From Pricia antarctica (GTDB lineage Bacteria > Bacteroidota > Bacteroidia > Flavobacteriales > Flavobacteriaceae), in the NCBI GenBank assembly GCA_011050085.1, contig DRGL01000053.1, forward strand, positions 1 to 64,000: a stretch of DNA of 64,000 nucleotides, read 5' to 3'. Shown one piece after another: positions 54,625 to 63,461 of this stretch (position 1 is its first letter; each line of letters opens with the position of its first letter). The position numbers were made by a program, and so were the translations under genes. Below the pieces are notes generated by a model. It was not told where the DNA came from. It did not search any database and saw only the letters and a program-made list of their open reading frames with translations.

Positions 54625-56067
54625 TTAAAATTGAAAATAAATAAATTCTTGTTGAGAACCGCCAAAGGCAAAAATTGCTATGATTATAATTATGTAAGTC
54701 AACCACCTAAAAGGTCTGCCTGATAACTTTGAATTAACAGTAATTTCCAAACCGTGTTCATTTTCTCTTTGTAGCCACTCGACTATAATAAATAAGACCA
54801 TCAGTACCACGACCAATCTGGGAAAAACTTCAGGAACAGAAATAATGGCTCTCGAAAAAATATCCCTAATGTAACCAAATGCATGCTCAACATTTTCCGC
54901 CCTGAAAAAAATCCATGCCAAAACAGTTAAAGTAAAAGTGCTTCCCATTTGAAAGACCTCTTTTAAGTTAGGCAACAATTTTCCTTCTGCGACGTTTCCA
55001 AGATTTTCCCTATTTTTTCCGGATAGCAACAGAGGCAAAAAGTAAAGTGCATTCAAGCCTCCCCAAACAATAAAAGTCCAGTTGGCCCCATGCCAAAAGC
55101 CACTAACCAGAAAGATGATAAAAGTATTACGCAACTTCATCCCACTGCCACCCCTACTTCCCCCCAATGGGATATATAGATAATCGCGAAACCAAGTGGA
55201 AAGTGATATGTGCCAACGCCTCCAAAATTCTGCTATATCTCTTGAAAAATAAGGAAAAGCAAAGTTTTTCATCAAATCGAACCCGAACAATCTTGACGTA
55301 CCAATAGCTATGTCAGAATATCCAGAAAAATCACAATAAATCTGAAATGTAAAAAATAATGCGCCCATAAATAGGGTACTACCTGAATAATCGTCAGAAT
55401 TATTAAATACAATATTGGCATATTCAGCACAATTATCCGCAATGACAATTTTTTTGAATAGACCCCATAAAATCTGGCGCATACCATCTACTGCTTTGGC
55501 ATAATTAAAAGTTCTTTTCCTGTAGAATTGAGGCAAAAGATGGGTAGCCCTTTCTATCGGACCGGCTACCAGTTGAGGGAAGAAACTAACGAATGCTGCG
55601 AAAGCGATGAAGTCTTTGGTGGGTTCGAGTTTTTGACGGTAGACATCTATGGTATAGCTTAAGGTTTGAAAAGTATAAAAACTTATTCCTACAGGCAGTA
55701 GGATATTAAGGGAATTGGCATTTATTTCCATTCCGAAAAAAGAGAATGCAGAAACAAAATTGTCTAGAAAGAAATTATAATATTTAAAGAAACCTAAAAA
55801 ACCTAAATTAACCACAATACTTATCCATAAATATGTTTTTCTCCTCTTCGGGCTATCCTCATTAAGCAATGCCCTGCCAATTGCATAGTCAATCAGTGTA
55901 CTAAAAAGTATCAAGGAAAGAAAACGCCAGTCCCACCAGCCATAAAAAAAATAACTGGCAACAACTATTAGGAAGTTTTGAGCCTTTATATTTTTTTGGA
56001 CTACGAACCAATAAATCAAAAAAACTATAGGCAAAAAAATTGCAAAATCAAGTGAGTTGAAAAGCAT
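54625..56067 (-). CDS. MBOAT O-acyltransferase (AlgI-like)
   Basis: This 480-residue integral membrane protein with about 12 segments moves acyl groups, usually acetyl, across the inner membrane for polysaccharide modification. Motifs seen are NSLDFAIFLPIVFLIYWFVV at the N-terminus, VGISFYTFQTLSYTIDVYR, FFPQLVAGPIERATHLLPQF, FAEFWRRWHISLST-like AEFWRRWHISLSTWFRDYLY (about 280-299), and the catalytic histidine in SGFWHGANWTF at about 325. All match the AlgI/DltB/PatA branch. With the SGNH partner it probably O-acetylates the exopolysaccharide. It begins about 217 bases from the hydrolase gene upstream on the same strand. Confidence 0.93.
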   Translation of the reverse strand: MLFNSLDFAIFLPIVFLIYWFVVQKNIKAQNFLIVVASYFFYGWWDWRFLSLILFSTLIDYAIGRALLNEDSPKRRKTYLWISIVVNLGFLGFFKYYNFFLDNFVSAFSFFGMEINANSLNILLPVGISFYTFQTLSYTIDVYRQKLEPTKDFIAFAAFVSFFPQLVAGPIERATHLLPQFYRKRTFNYAKAVDGMRQILWGLFKKIVIADNCAEYANIVFNNSDDYSGSTLFMGALFFTFQIYCDFSGYSDIAIGTSRLFGFDLMKNFAFPYFSRDIAEFWRRWHISLSTWFRDYLYIPLGGSRGGSGMKLRNTFIIFLVSGFWHGANWTFIVWGGLNALYFLPLLLSGKNRENLGNVAEGKLLPNLKEVFQMGSTFTLTVLAWIFFRAENVEHAFGYIRDIFSRAIISVPEVFPRLVVVLMVLFIIVEWLQRENEHGLEITVNSKLSGRPFRWLTYIIIIIAIFAFGGSQQEFIYFQF

Positions 56068-56284
56068 AATTGTATGAGGCTGATTTTATTGTTTTAAAGG
56101 TCTATAGAGTTGCACAATTCCGTAAAGAATTACATTCTTTTGAAAAAACGAAAATGTTGAAGATTTCGTATAGATTTTTAATTTATTACTTAAATTACTT
56201 CCAAAATTTCATCTTTAGGTCGATATTCGCCTTTGCAAATGGTTTATTTGGTAGTTTACCTATATTGTTAATCTTAATTTGGTG

Positions 56285-57310
56285 TTAATCAAGTAAATCT
56301 TTAAAGGCATGTGATGTTAACATTTCATGACCACCCTCAAAAATAATCAACTCTATATTTTTAAAACGCTTTTGGAAAAAAATGCTTCTGTCCGATATTT
56401 TTCCGTAATCCCCAAAAGAATTTCGCTTTGCCATGAGAATAATTTTTTGTTCTTCTGATACATAATCAAGAGAATCGACCGCCCCGAAAGCAGCGACCAC
56501 CTTATTGTAAAAATGGATCGAATGGGTGATAGGAACATTTCCAGTAATTCCATCGTAAACTCCGGCAAATATTTTCAATTTAGCATTTTTCCTTTCTTCA
56601 GTTGGTGTTGGCCAATACATAGGTGATCGTTCTTTGGCTTTGGCGGGATCAAGATGTCCAGAATCCGATGACGTGCAATTAACTATATCATCGGTAAATT
56701 CACTATTTCTAATAATCCCTTCCTTGTACCATTGATTCAAATCAGAAATTGGTACCCATGATGAAAATGTATTTATGTTGTGTTTTGATTTCATAAATAG
56801 ACTTAAGGTAGCCAAACCACCGCCACTTTTTCCAATAACATAAATCTTATTAAGGTCTACATTTCCATTGTCTATTGCGAAATCTATGGCATCGTCTATA
56901 TCGCTTAATGCTAATGGGCTGCAGCAACTGTTTGGAGTAGTATTCGACCCTCTAAAGTTGGGATGGATATAATTGATATTTTTAGATTTACTCATGAGTG
57001 CTATGCTATCATACTCCCTGTAATCGCCTGCCCAAGTATGTAAACTTACAATTAACGGTTTTGAATTTGATGCTTTTGAGCTGTAATAGTACGCCTCTTG
57101 GTTCTTACCATCACTGCTGGACTTTATTGATACCAAATGAAAACCCCTATTCCATAATTTTTTTTTTATTTGATGATATTGTCTATAATCTTTGATTTCT
57201 AATTTAATGTTTGCAATCCAAGATGGATTTTGCCAAGCCAAAAAAACACCCAAAGCTATACAAATAGTAAAACCAATGATATACAAAATAAATCGACAAA
57301 TAGTACGCAA
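56285..57310 (-). CDS. Membrane-anchored alpha/beta hydrolase (S9/PHB-depolymerase-like)
   Basis: This 341-residue protein has an N-terminal membrane segment (about 8-26, LYIIGFTICIALGVFLAW). The alpha/beta fold shows the HTWAG oxyanion segment, the nucleophile elbow G-K-S-G-G at about residue 160, the acid in FAGVYDGITG and the base in FEGGHEMLTSHA. The family includes prolyl-oligopeptidase-like peptidases and acetyl-xylan esterases; peptidase or esterase cannot be told by eye. Its place next to the O-acyltransferase module hints at an esterase acting on the acylated polymer, but that is inference. Confidence 0.8.
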   Translation of the reverse strand: MRTICRFILYIIGFTICIALGVFLAWQNPSWIANIKLEIKDYRQYHQIKKKLWNRGFHLVSIKSSSDGKNQEAYYYSSKASNSKPLIVSLHTWAGDYREYDSIALMSKSKNINYIHPNFRGSNTTPNSCCSPLALSDIDDAIDFAIDNGNVDLNKIYVIGKSGGGLATLSLFMKSKHNINTFSSWVPISDLNQWYKEGIIRNSEFTDDIVNCTSSDSGHLDPAKAKERSPMYWPTPTEERKNAKLKIFAGVYDGITGNVPITHSIHFYNKVVAAFGAVDSLDYVSEEQKIILMAKRNSFGDYGKISDRSIFFQKRFKNIELIIFEGGHEMLTSHAFKDLLD

Positions 57311-58419
57311 ATTGTTAGTATGATAAATTATATAATAAACTTAAAATATGTAAAGTTATTTTATTTTCAGCGAGTAAATTAAGTTTGTATGAACTACCTA
57401 AATTGAATAATAAAGAAATCTGTTTTATACTAAATTCAAAATAAATCAAAATTTTCAATATTTACTAAGCTAAGAATAAACTTGAGCTGCCATTTAAAAT
57501 AGAAATTCTATTATAATGATATATCACATAAAATTAATGGATTGAAAGTTCTTTAAATTTAAAACTTTCCCAATTCTAAAAAAGTTCTAAAATTTTTATA
57601 TATTTTAAAAGTTGATTTCATCTGATTTGTAACCCTGTCAAACAAATGCGCTATTAAGTATTCAATAAGATTTATTGGGTTTTATTGCCTTAATAACATC
57701 CATAACTAAAATTCTCTAAGGAAATTTTGCGTTTTTTTAAACACCTAACATTAAGCAGTTAATACAAATTAATTTGGTTAGCTTATCAGTTAAACATAGA
57801 TGCTTCAGGCATGATAATTACTCTAACATTAAACAACTTATTATTGTATTTATGTGTCAACTTTTCCGATACGAAATCCGAATCTCTTTAGCCAAGCGTT
57901 GTATCCTTTCTATATTTGCAACTTTCTCTACCAATTTTTTGAAGTTTTCCACAACCTGGAAGAACGTGGCAAATCTAAATCGAAGAATGGCGCTCTTCTG
58001 AATTTTCAACCCGATTCACTTATGCAGTAAGCAATTAAAATTTTTAAATCAAATACTATTAATAAATATGTTTAATTCTTTTACTAGTAAATTTTAACAA
58101 AATATCATTAATACATTTATTTAGCTTGCTTTACCTTAAGTTTTATTTTCTATTTATTTCGTTTCTTTAGGACCATTGTCGTCTGTTATTTTAGTAGTTT
58201 TTTAATTATTCAAAACGTTGATAATCTAGATTTAAATAAAAAAAATTAGTTATAGTTAAAATACATAAATCCGAATTTTAAAAGTTATATCTAAACAAAA
58301 TATCATTATCTAAAGATTTATTAATAAGTTAAAAAACTAATTTATCGCTTTAAAGATTTATTTGACCTTGAATAATTTCCAAATATTTACATATATTAAT
58401 TGAATATAATTAACCAATA
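57311..58419. other. Long AT-rich gene-free region
   Basis: In these 1109 bases no start-to-stop frame of family character was found. One minus-strand stretch (about 57850-57995) reads FFQVVENFKKLVEKVANIER in one frame and KGYNAWLKRFGFRIGKVDT in another, which may be a frameshifted relic. Otherwise only A and T runs are visible. Confidence 0.4.
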
Positions 58420-60123
58420 TTATATATCTCCAATTTTAGCGTCCTCAACTAACATTTCGTTTATTCTCAAAATCATAAAAGTTCGGGTAGCCAACCACTG
58501 ATTGCTCAAGAATCCTGTATTGACGTTCGCCCTAATTATGTTTTCGATAAATTTAGGTAAATAGGCTTTAATAAGCTTTCTCAAACCTCTTCTGAAAGAC
58601 TCTTTTTGATAATCGCTACCATATGAGTCTATCAAATAATTCAGAAAAGATTTTGGGAAAATCGTTGAATCCTTATGATTTCGTAAGGTATCACAAATAT
58701 AATCTTCTACATCTTTAAGGTTGAGCACCTCACCTACCTCCTGTACGGCCTCACGTTTTGCAAAAGGTATGCCTGGGAACATTTCAGAAGTTATAGTATC
58801 CCAAACTTTCTTATCATTTCTTAAAGTTACTGGAAGCGATTGTACTGCCCGCACTACCTGTTCGCTTAGTAAAGGATTTACTATTTCGACATAAGATAAT
58901 TTAATATCTTCAAGTGCTGCGGTGGTAACCGGAGTCCGATGTTGTAACCAAAGGCGATCACGCCAATCTTCCAAGGTTTCCCCATCATTTCTACTGAGGT
59001 GTAAAGGTATATCGTTTTCGGTTATCCGAAATTTTTCCGGAATCGTGGTTTGTGATGTTGTTATTGAAAGATTACATGTACGCCTGACTTGATGTTCATT
59101 TTTAACAGGCGGTTTACGTCCAAAGGCATCATATCCGCGAATGACACCTCTACCTGTTTCAGATAGGTCACCCCAAAGCTGTAGGCCGTCTAAATACCCT
59201 GCTAGATGGTCGATTCGCCCTTCGCTGGCTTGAATAAAGCGATTTATTAAAGTTGGGAAACTACCCTCTTTATAATCCATTTCCGCATATTGGTGAGGTA
59301 CATTGGTTTTTTTCGCAAGTTTCTTACCTATACGTGCATCACTAGTGGCTTGATTCATTGCCATCTTCAAACCCCAGGTTACAGCCCTCAATTCTGGGTT
59401 CTGCAAATGAAACAAAAGACTTCTACTATCCATCCCGCCTGATAGCGCCAACGTCCATTGTGAAGGAATTATATGAAGACTTTCCACCGCTTTTTGTACT
59501 ACATCAATTAGTTTCTGCTTATGAGATACCGCATCTTTGACCGTTTCGGCATCAGTATTAAAGCCGAAATTGACATTCTTTTCAATTTTAAACTCCCAAC
59601 TATTTCGATTAAGGAGTAATCGTGTCCTAGGAGGAACGATTTGAAGCCTTTTATCCCAGGAATGTCCAGGACCTAGTGTTCCAGAACTTAAAAACCAACC
59701 GCAAGCTTTATTGTTTAACTCAAAATTGCCGAAAAAGGCAATGGCCATTCTTTGTGAAGTAGAAACCATAAAGATTTCCTCACTTTTATAATACCACATA
59801 GTTCGGGATGCGGCAAAGTCTGAGGACGCCTCGGCCATTTCTTCCCCTGCACGGAACAATGCGTAACTACCGTCGGGCAAGGGTGAATTGGGAATAAAAA
59901 GGGAATCAGATCCATCGCTCATCCCCAAACAAAGACTAGGCCCATCAGTTTTTATAGTGGGAGAGGGATTATAAATTAGTGTAAATGTATTTTTATCTGA
60001 AAAAATATAAGGCTGGGTTGCTGTTACATTATCAGGCTCCAATCGTTTAGCTATAGCTTCACCTAATTCCTTGAAATTTCGATTCTGGAGTTTTCGAAAA
60101 CAAATAAACAACGCTTTAGACAT
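58420..60123 (-). CDS. Asparagine synthase-related amidotransferase without the catalytic Cys
   Basis: This 567-residue protein is related to AsnB. The synthetase domain carries the pyrophosphate loop LALSGGMDSRS at about residue 228 and continues ARIGKKLAKKTNVPH and EIVNPLLSEQVVRAVQSLP. The N-terminal part is glutaminase-like (residues about 60-190), but it begins SKALFICF instead of Met-Cys, so it lacks the nucleophile that hydrolyses glutamine. Such proteins in polysaccharide loci (WbpS-like) are thought to amidate uronic acids. Here ammonia or another amine would have to be the donor. It is transcribed alone between two long gaps. Confidence 0.85.
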   Translation of the reverse strand: MSKALFICFRKLQNRNFKELGEAIAKRLEPDNVTATQPYIFSDKNTFTLIYNPSPTIKTDGPSLCLGMSDGSDSLFIPNSPLPDGSYALFRAGEEMAEASSDFAASRTMWYYKSEEIFMVSTSQRMAIAFFGNFELNNKACGWFLSSGTLGPGHSWDKRLQIVPPRTRLLLNRNSWEFKIEKNVNFGFNTDAETVKDAVSHKQKLIDVVQKAVESLHIIPSQWTLALSGGMDSRSLLFHLQNPELRAVTWGLKMAMNQATSDARIGKKLAKKTNVPHQYAEMDYKEGSFPTLINRFIQASEGRIDHLAGYLDGLQLWGDLSETGRGVIRGYDAFGRKPPVKNEHQVRRTCNLSITTSQTTIPEKFRITENDIPLHLSRNDGETLEDWRDRLWLQHRTPVTTAALEDIKLSYVEIVNPLLSEQVVRAVQSLPVTLRNDKKVWDTITSEMFPGIPFAKREAVQEVGEVLNLKDVEDYICDTLRNHKDSTIFPKSFLNYLIDSYGSDYQKESFRRGLRKLIKAYLPKFIENIIRANVNTGFLSNQWLATRTFMILRINEMLVEDAKIGDI

Positions 60124-61040
60124 GATAAATTATTAGTTGCTAAATCAAAGGGCAATTATTATTTTTCCAATTGGAAGAAATTAAACAGATCAAACTGGAA
60201 TATATAGCAACACTTAAATATTTAAGGTGTTTTATACAAAATACTCACTATTAAGTAATTCCATGGACTCTAACTTTTAGCAAACTATAAAAAAAATACT
60301 GAATTACATAATTAGTAAAGTCTGTTAAAACTATCCTAATGCATAGACTTGAAGTAATTCTTCATTTTGGAAACGTTTTTGGAAAACGTAATGCAAAATA
60401 ATTGGCAATTATTTATTGAAATTTCGCAGTTTTTAATGTGGAAAATTGTGTAACGTTATTTCTACGATTAATTACGCATGTAGTCCATTTTCTATTAAAA
60501 CCATATTAGAACTTTCTATATTTGCATAATTTTAAAAAAGCAAATTAAACTTACATGTAAATTTAATTGTTGAATACGTATTAAATAATATTAACGTTTC
60601 AGTAGATTTAATGGTAAATCTTGCTCATATCTTGAAAGAAGATTTTTCACAAACTCCCTTCTCATTTAAAAATTTAAAATGTGATTAAGCGAGTCTCATT
60701 ATTATTGAGTGAACAGGAGTGCTAAAAAGATATGCCGAACTGGATTCTAAACGCTAATGCTTGATCATATACTAGATTAGTCCAGAATCATTACAATATG
60801 GATATAGCAATCAAAGAAACTACGTTTACAATCAGTCTTTGCTTATCCAAGATATATCAAGTAGTTTCTTAAAGCCTTAATAAACAAAATACTAATTCTG
60901 CAACGAATTTTAAATCCATAGCAAACTAATCTATGTCAATAGTGATTAAAGAAGTTAGACTTAGTATTCTCTACTATGTTGCTAAATTAAAAAGACATGT
61001 TGTTAAAAATATAGATGTCCAATTTAATATAACCAATTAA
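60124..61040. other. Long AT-rich gene-free region
   Basis: These 917 bases between divergent genes show no convincing frame, RNA gene or hairpin. The stop TAA at 61038 lies in frame just before the GT4 gene below. Promoters for both neighbours must lie here but no exact TAnnTTTG was found. Confidence 0.4.
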
Positions 61041-61052
61041 CGATATCCAGTT

Positions 61053-62153
61053 CTGAAAAAAGAAAAAAATACCTGGCTTTTCGTTCTCCCGACGGACAGC
61101 ATTCAAGGCTCTGAACACATTGTAAAAAGTTTAGCGCTTTTCCTTTTAAACAAAGGCCATTCGTGCAGGGTAATTATATTATCTAAAAAGAAAAGCAAAG
61201 GTTGGCATGATTTAGAAAACGAAATGCAGGTAAGCTATATGCCGTATAGACGATATATATTCGGTGTATTTGCACTTATCCCGTATCTACTTATAAAAAA
61301 TTACGAAAATATAGACTTTACCTTTTCGTCACAAACCCTGATTAATGGTACGCTCGGTCTTGCAAAGCGTATAGGCCTATTCAAGAAAGGAAAAATAATC
61401 GTTAGGGAATCTAATACCATCTTTAAACTTTTAGATGGCTATAAACTCAAAGTATATACCTTTTTTTACTCAGTTGGGTATAAGGGCTCTGACCTTGTCA
61501 TCTGTCAGACAGACTACATGAAAAATGAATTAGAGGCTTCACTTCCACTTCTATCTGAACATCTAAATTTAAAAACTATTGCCAATCCCTTCAACTTTGG
61601 TGACATCAATAAAAAATCAGGTGAAATACTTCCAAAATTTAGAGGTCTAAAATTCTTAGTAGCTGCAGGAAGACTCGCCCCTGCTAAAGGTTTCGATATT
61701 TTAATCGATACATTTTCTGAAATCAGGAAAAATGAGCCACATCTAGAATTGATTATCTTAGGTGAGGGAAGAGATAGAATAGTATTGGAAAATCAAGCCA
61801 GACGATTGGGATTGGACAAATACATTCATTTGCCTGGCTATGTTCAAAATATATACGCATACTTTAAACACGCGGAGGTATGCATATTATCATCCAGAAT
61901 TGAAGGATTTCCGAATGTGTTGTTACAAATGATGTCGCAAAATAATGCCATAGTTGCCACCTTGAGTGCTGGTGGAATTGATGAGATTCCAGGTATATTC
62001 ACCTGCCCCACCGAAAACATGCCTAAATTGAAAGAAGGTATAGAACTTGCGCTAAAAAGTAGTTTAGAGAGCAATAGAGTTGTGTTTGATACGTTTTTAA
62101 AAACGAGAACACAGACCTCATTTTATCAAAATATAATCGAATATTCGAATTAA
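61053..62153 (+). CDS. GT4-family glycosyltransferase with a probable non-ATG start
   Basis: The family domain begins before the first ATG (61224). In the same frame the codons from 61053 read KKEKNTWLFVLPTDSIQG, then SEHIVKSLALFLLNKGHSCR, a typical GT-B N-terminal strand-loop-helix. No ATG, GTG or TTG occurs between the upstream stop (61038) and 61224. CTG 61053 is the best start candidate and gives 366 residues, normal for GT4; starting at 61224 would remove the first Rossmann element. The rest is complete: AAGRLAPAKGFDILIDT, LGEGRDRIVLE, RIEGFPNVLLQMM. Either the gene uses CTG or its ATG was lost. It is followed by another GT4 gene after seven bases. Confidence 0.8.
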   Translation: MKKEKNTWLFVLPTDSIQGSEHIVKSLALFLLNKGHSCRVIILSKKKSKGWHDLENEMQVSYMPYRRYIFGVFALIPYLLIKNYENIDFTFSSQTLINGTLGLAKRIGLFKKGKIIVRESNTIFKLLDGYKLKVYTFFYSVGYKGSDLVICQTDYMKNELEASLPLLSEHLNLKTIANPFNFGDINKKSGEILPKFRGLKFLVAAGRLAPAKGFDILIDTFSEIRKNEPHLELIILGEGRDRIVLENQARRLGLDKYIHLPGYVQNIYAYFKHAEVCILSSRIEGFPNVLLQMMSQNNAIVATLSAGGIDEIPGIFTCPTENMPKLKEGIELALKSSLESNRVVFDTFLKTRTQTSFYQNIIEYSN

Positions 62154-62160
62154 ACCTATC

Positions 62161-63300
62161 ATGCCAAACCCCAAAATACTTATCATCGCCTCCTTAGATC
62201 AGAGTCTAATTAACTTTAGGGGTGATTTTATAACCGCTTTGATAAAAAATAATTTCGATGTGTTATGTGCCGCGCCGAACTTGCGAAAAGAGTATATCGA
62301 AAAAATAGAGGCCTTAGGAGCAAAAATAGTAGAGTTCGACCTACAGCGAACTGGTTTGAATCCAATAAAAGATCTTAAAACCATTTCGCAGCTAAAAAAA
62401 ATTATTACCAATAATAATATAGATTTAGTTTTTCCATATACCATTAAACCGGTTGTGTATGGTTCGATTGCTGCGAAAAAATTCGGTGTTCCGGTTGTTT
62501 CATTAATTACGGGTCTTGGTCTCACATTTAGCGGCGTTAACTTTAAAGCAAAGGCTCTGCAAATCGTAACGGAGATAATGTATAGAAATGCCTTAAGCGA
62601 AAACAAGATGGTTATATTTCAGAACCAAGACGATAGGAAACTTTTTTTAGATAAAAATATTACCAAAACAAATCAAAAAACCGAAGTAGTCGATGGATCG
62701 GGTATCAATCTTGATCGATTTAATTTCAGAATAAGCGAGAAGCAGGTAGGTGATATTATAAAATTTATAATTGTCGGTCGATTGATTAAGGAGAAAGGTG
62801 TCTTACTTTTTATTGAAGCGGCTAAAAGAATAAGAACGGAATATCCAAATGCTGAGTTTCACCTCATCGGAAGACCTCCTGAAAACAATCCGGATTCACT
62901 TTCAGAAACTGCCTTACTGAAATACCATGAAGCAGGGACCGTTGTATATCACGGTCATCAATCCAATGTTGTAACCTTGCTGTCAAAAGCGGATGTATTT
63001 GTATTACCCTCCTATTACAGGGAAGGTGTACCTAGATCTATTTTAGAAGCGCTTTCCATTGGCCTCCCTATCATTACCACAAATATGCCCGGATGCAAGG
63101 AAACTGTCAATAACGGTAAAAACGGATTTTTGCTAGCACCCGAAGAACTTGAGCCCCTAATAAAGGCAATGACCTTCTTTTTGGAAAATCCCAACGAAAT
63201 TGCCAAGATGGGAAAGGAAAGTCGCAATTTGGCGGAAAACAAATTCGATGTTCATATCATTAATAATCAATTACTGACTATTTTGAATCAGAGTTTATAA
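62161..63300 (+). CDS. GT4-family glycosyltransferase (PglA-like)
   Basis: This 379-residue GT-B enzyme has a SLINFRGDFITALIKNNFDV N-terminal segment, a YTIKPVVYGSIAAKKFGVP stretch, SLITGLGLTF, and VVDGSGINLDRFNF. These are typical of the GT4 branch that includes PglA, the bacillosaminyl-PP-undecaprenol alpha-1,3-GalNAc transferase, and capsule relatives. The donor motif is REGVPRSILEALSIGLP and the C-terminal opening IIVGRLIKEKGVLLFIEAA. A PglC-like transferase follows 161 bases downstream, so this enzyme probably adds the second sugar to its lipid-linked product. The exact donor is unknown. Confidence 0.88.
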   Translation: MPNPKILIIASLDQSLINFRGDFITALIKNNFDVLCAAPNLRKEYIEKIEALGAKIVEFDLQRTGLNPIKDLKTISQLKKIITNNNIDLVFPYTIKPVVYGSIAAKKFGVPVVSLITGLGLTFSGVNFKAKALQIVTEIMYRNALSENKMVIFQNQDDRKLFLDKNITKTNQKTEVVDGSGINLDRFNFRISEKQVGDIIKFIIVGRLIKEKGVLLFIEAAKRIRTEYPNAEFHLIGRPPENNPDSLSETALLKYHEAGTVVYHGHQSNVVTLLSKADVFVLPSYYREGVPRSILEALSIGLPIITTNMPGCKETVNNGKNGFLLAPEELEPLIKAMTFFLENPNEIAKMGKESRNLAENKFDVHIINNQLLTILNQSL

Positions 63301-63461
63301 AGTAAATAAAAAGGTTCTAAATTTTTGATTGATTTGACCCATTTATATCACCTTTAATTATAATAATTGCAGTTACATCCAAGAAGATTGTAATTGGTCT
63401 ATATCCAGTTACTTAAAGAAGTATTTATCATTAATTTCGAATTCAATATTTAAACTTAGAT

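Noticed and set aside
57774-58001. A 75-codon plus-strand frame in the long gap
   Set aside because: Composition is like random AT-rich DNA, and the opposite strand looks slightly more protein-like. Neither could be assigned.
61224-62153. Glycosyltransferase starting at ATG 61224
   Set aside because: This start removes the conserved N-terminal Rossmann element, which is present in frame upstream to 61053.
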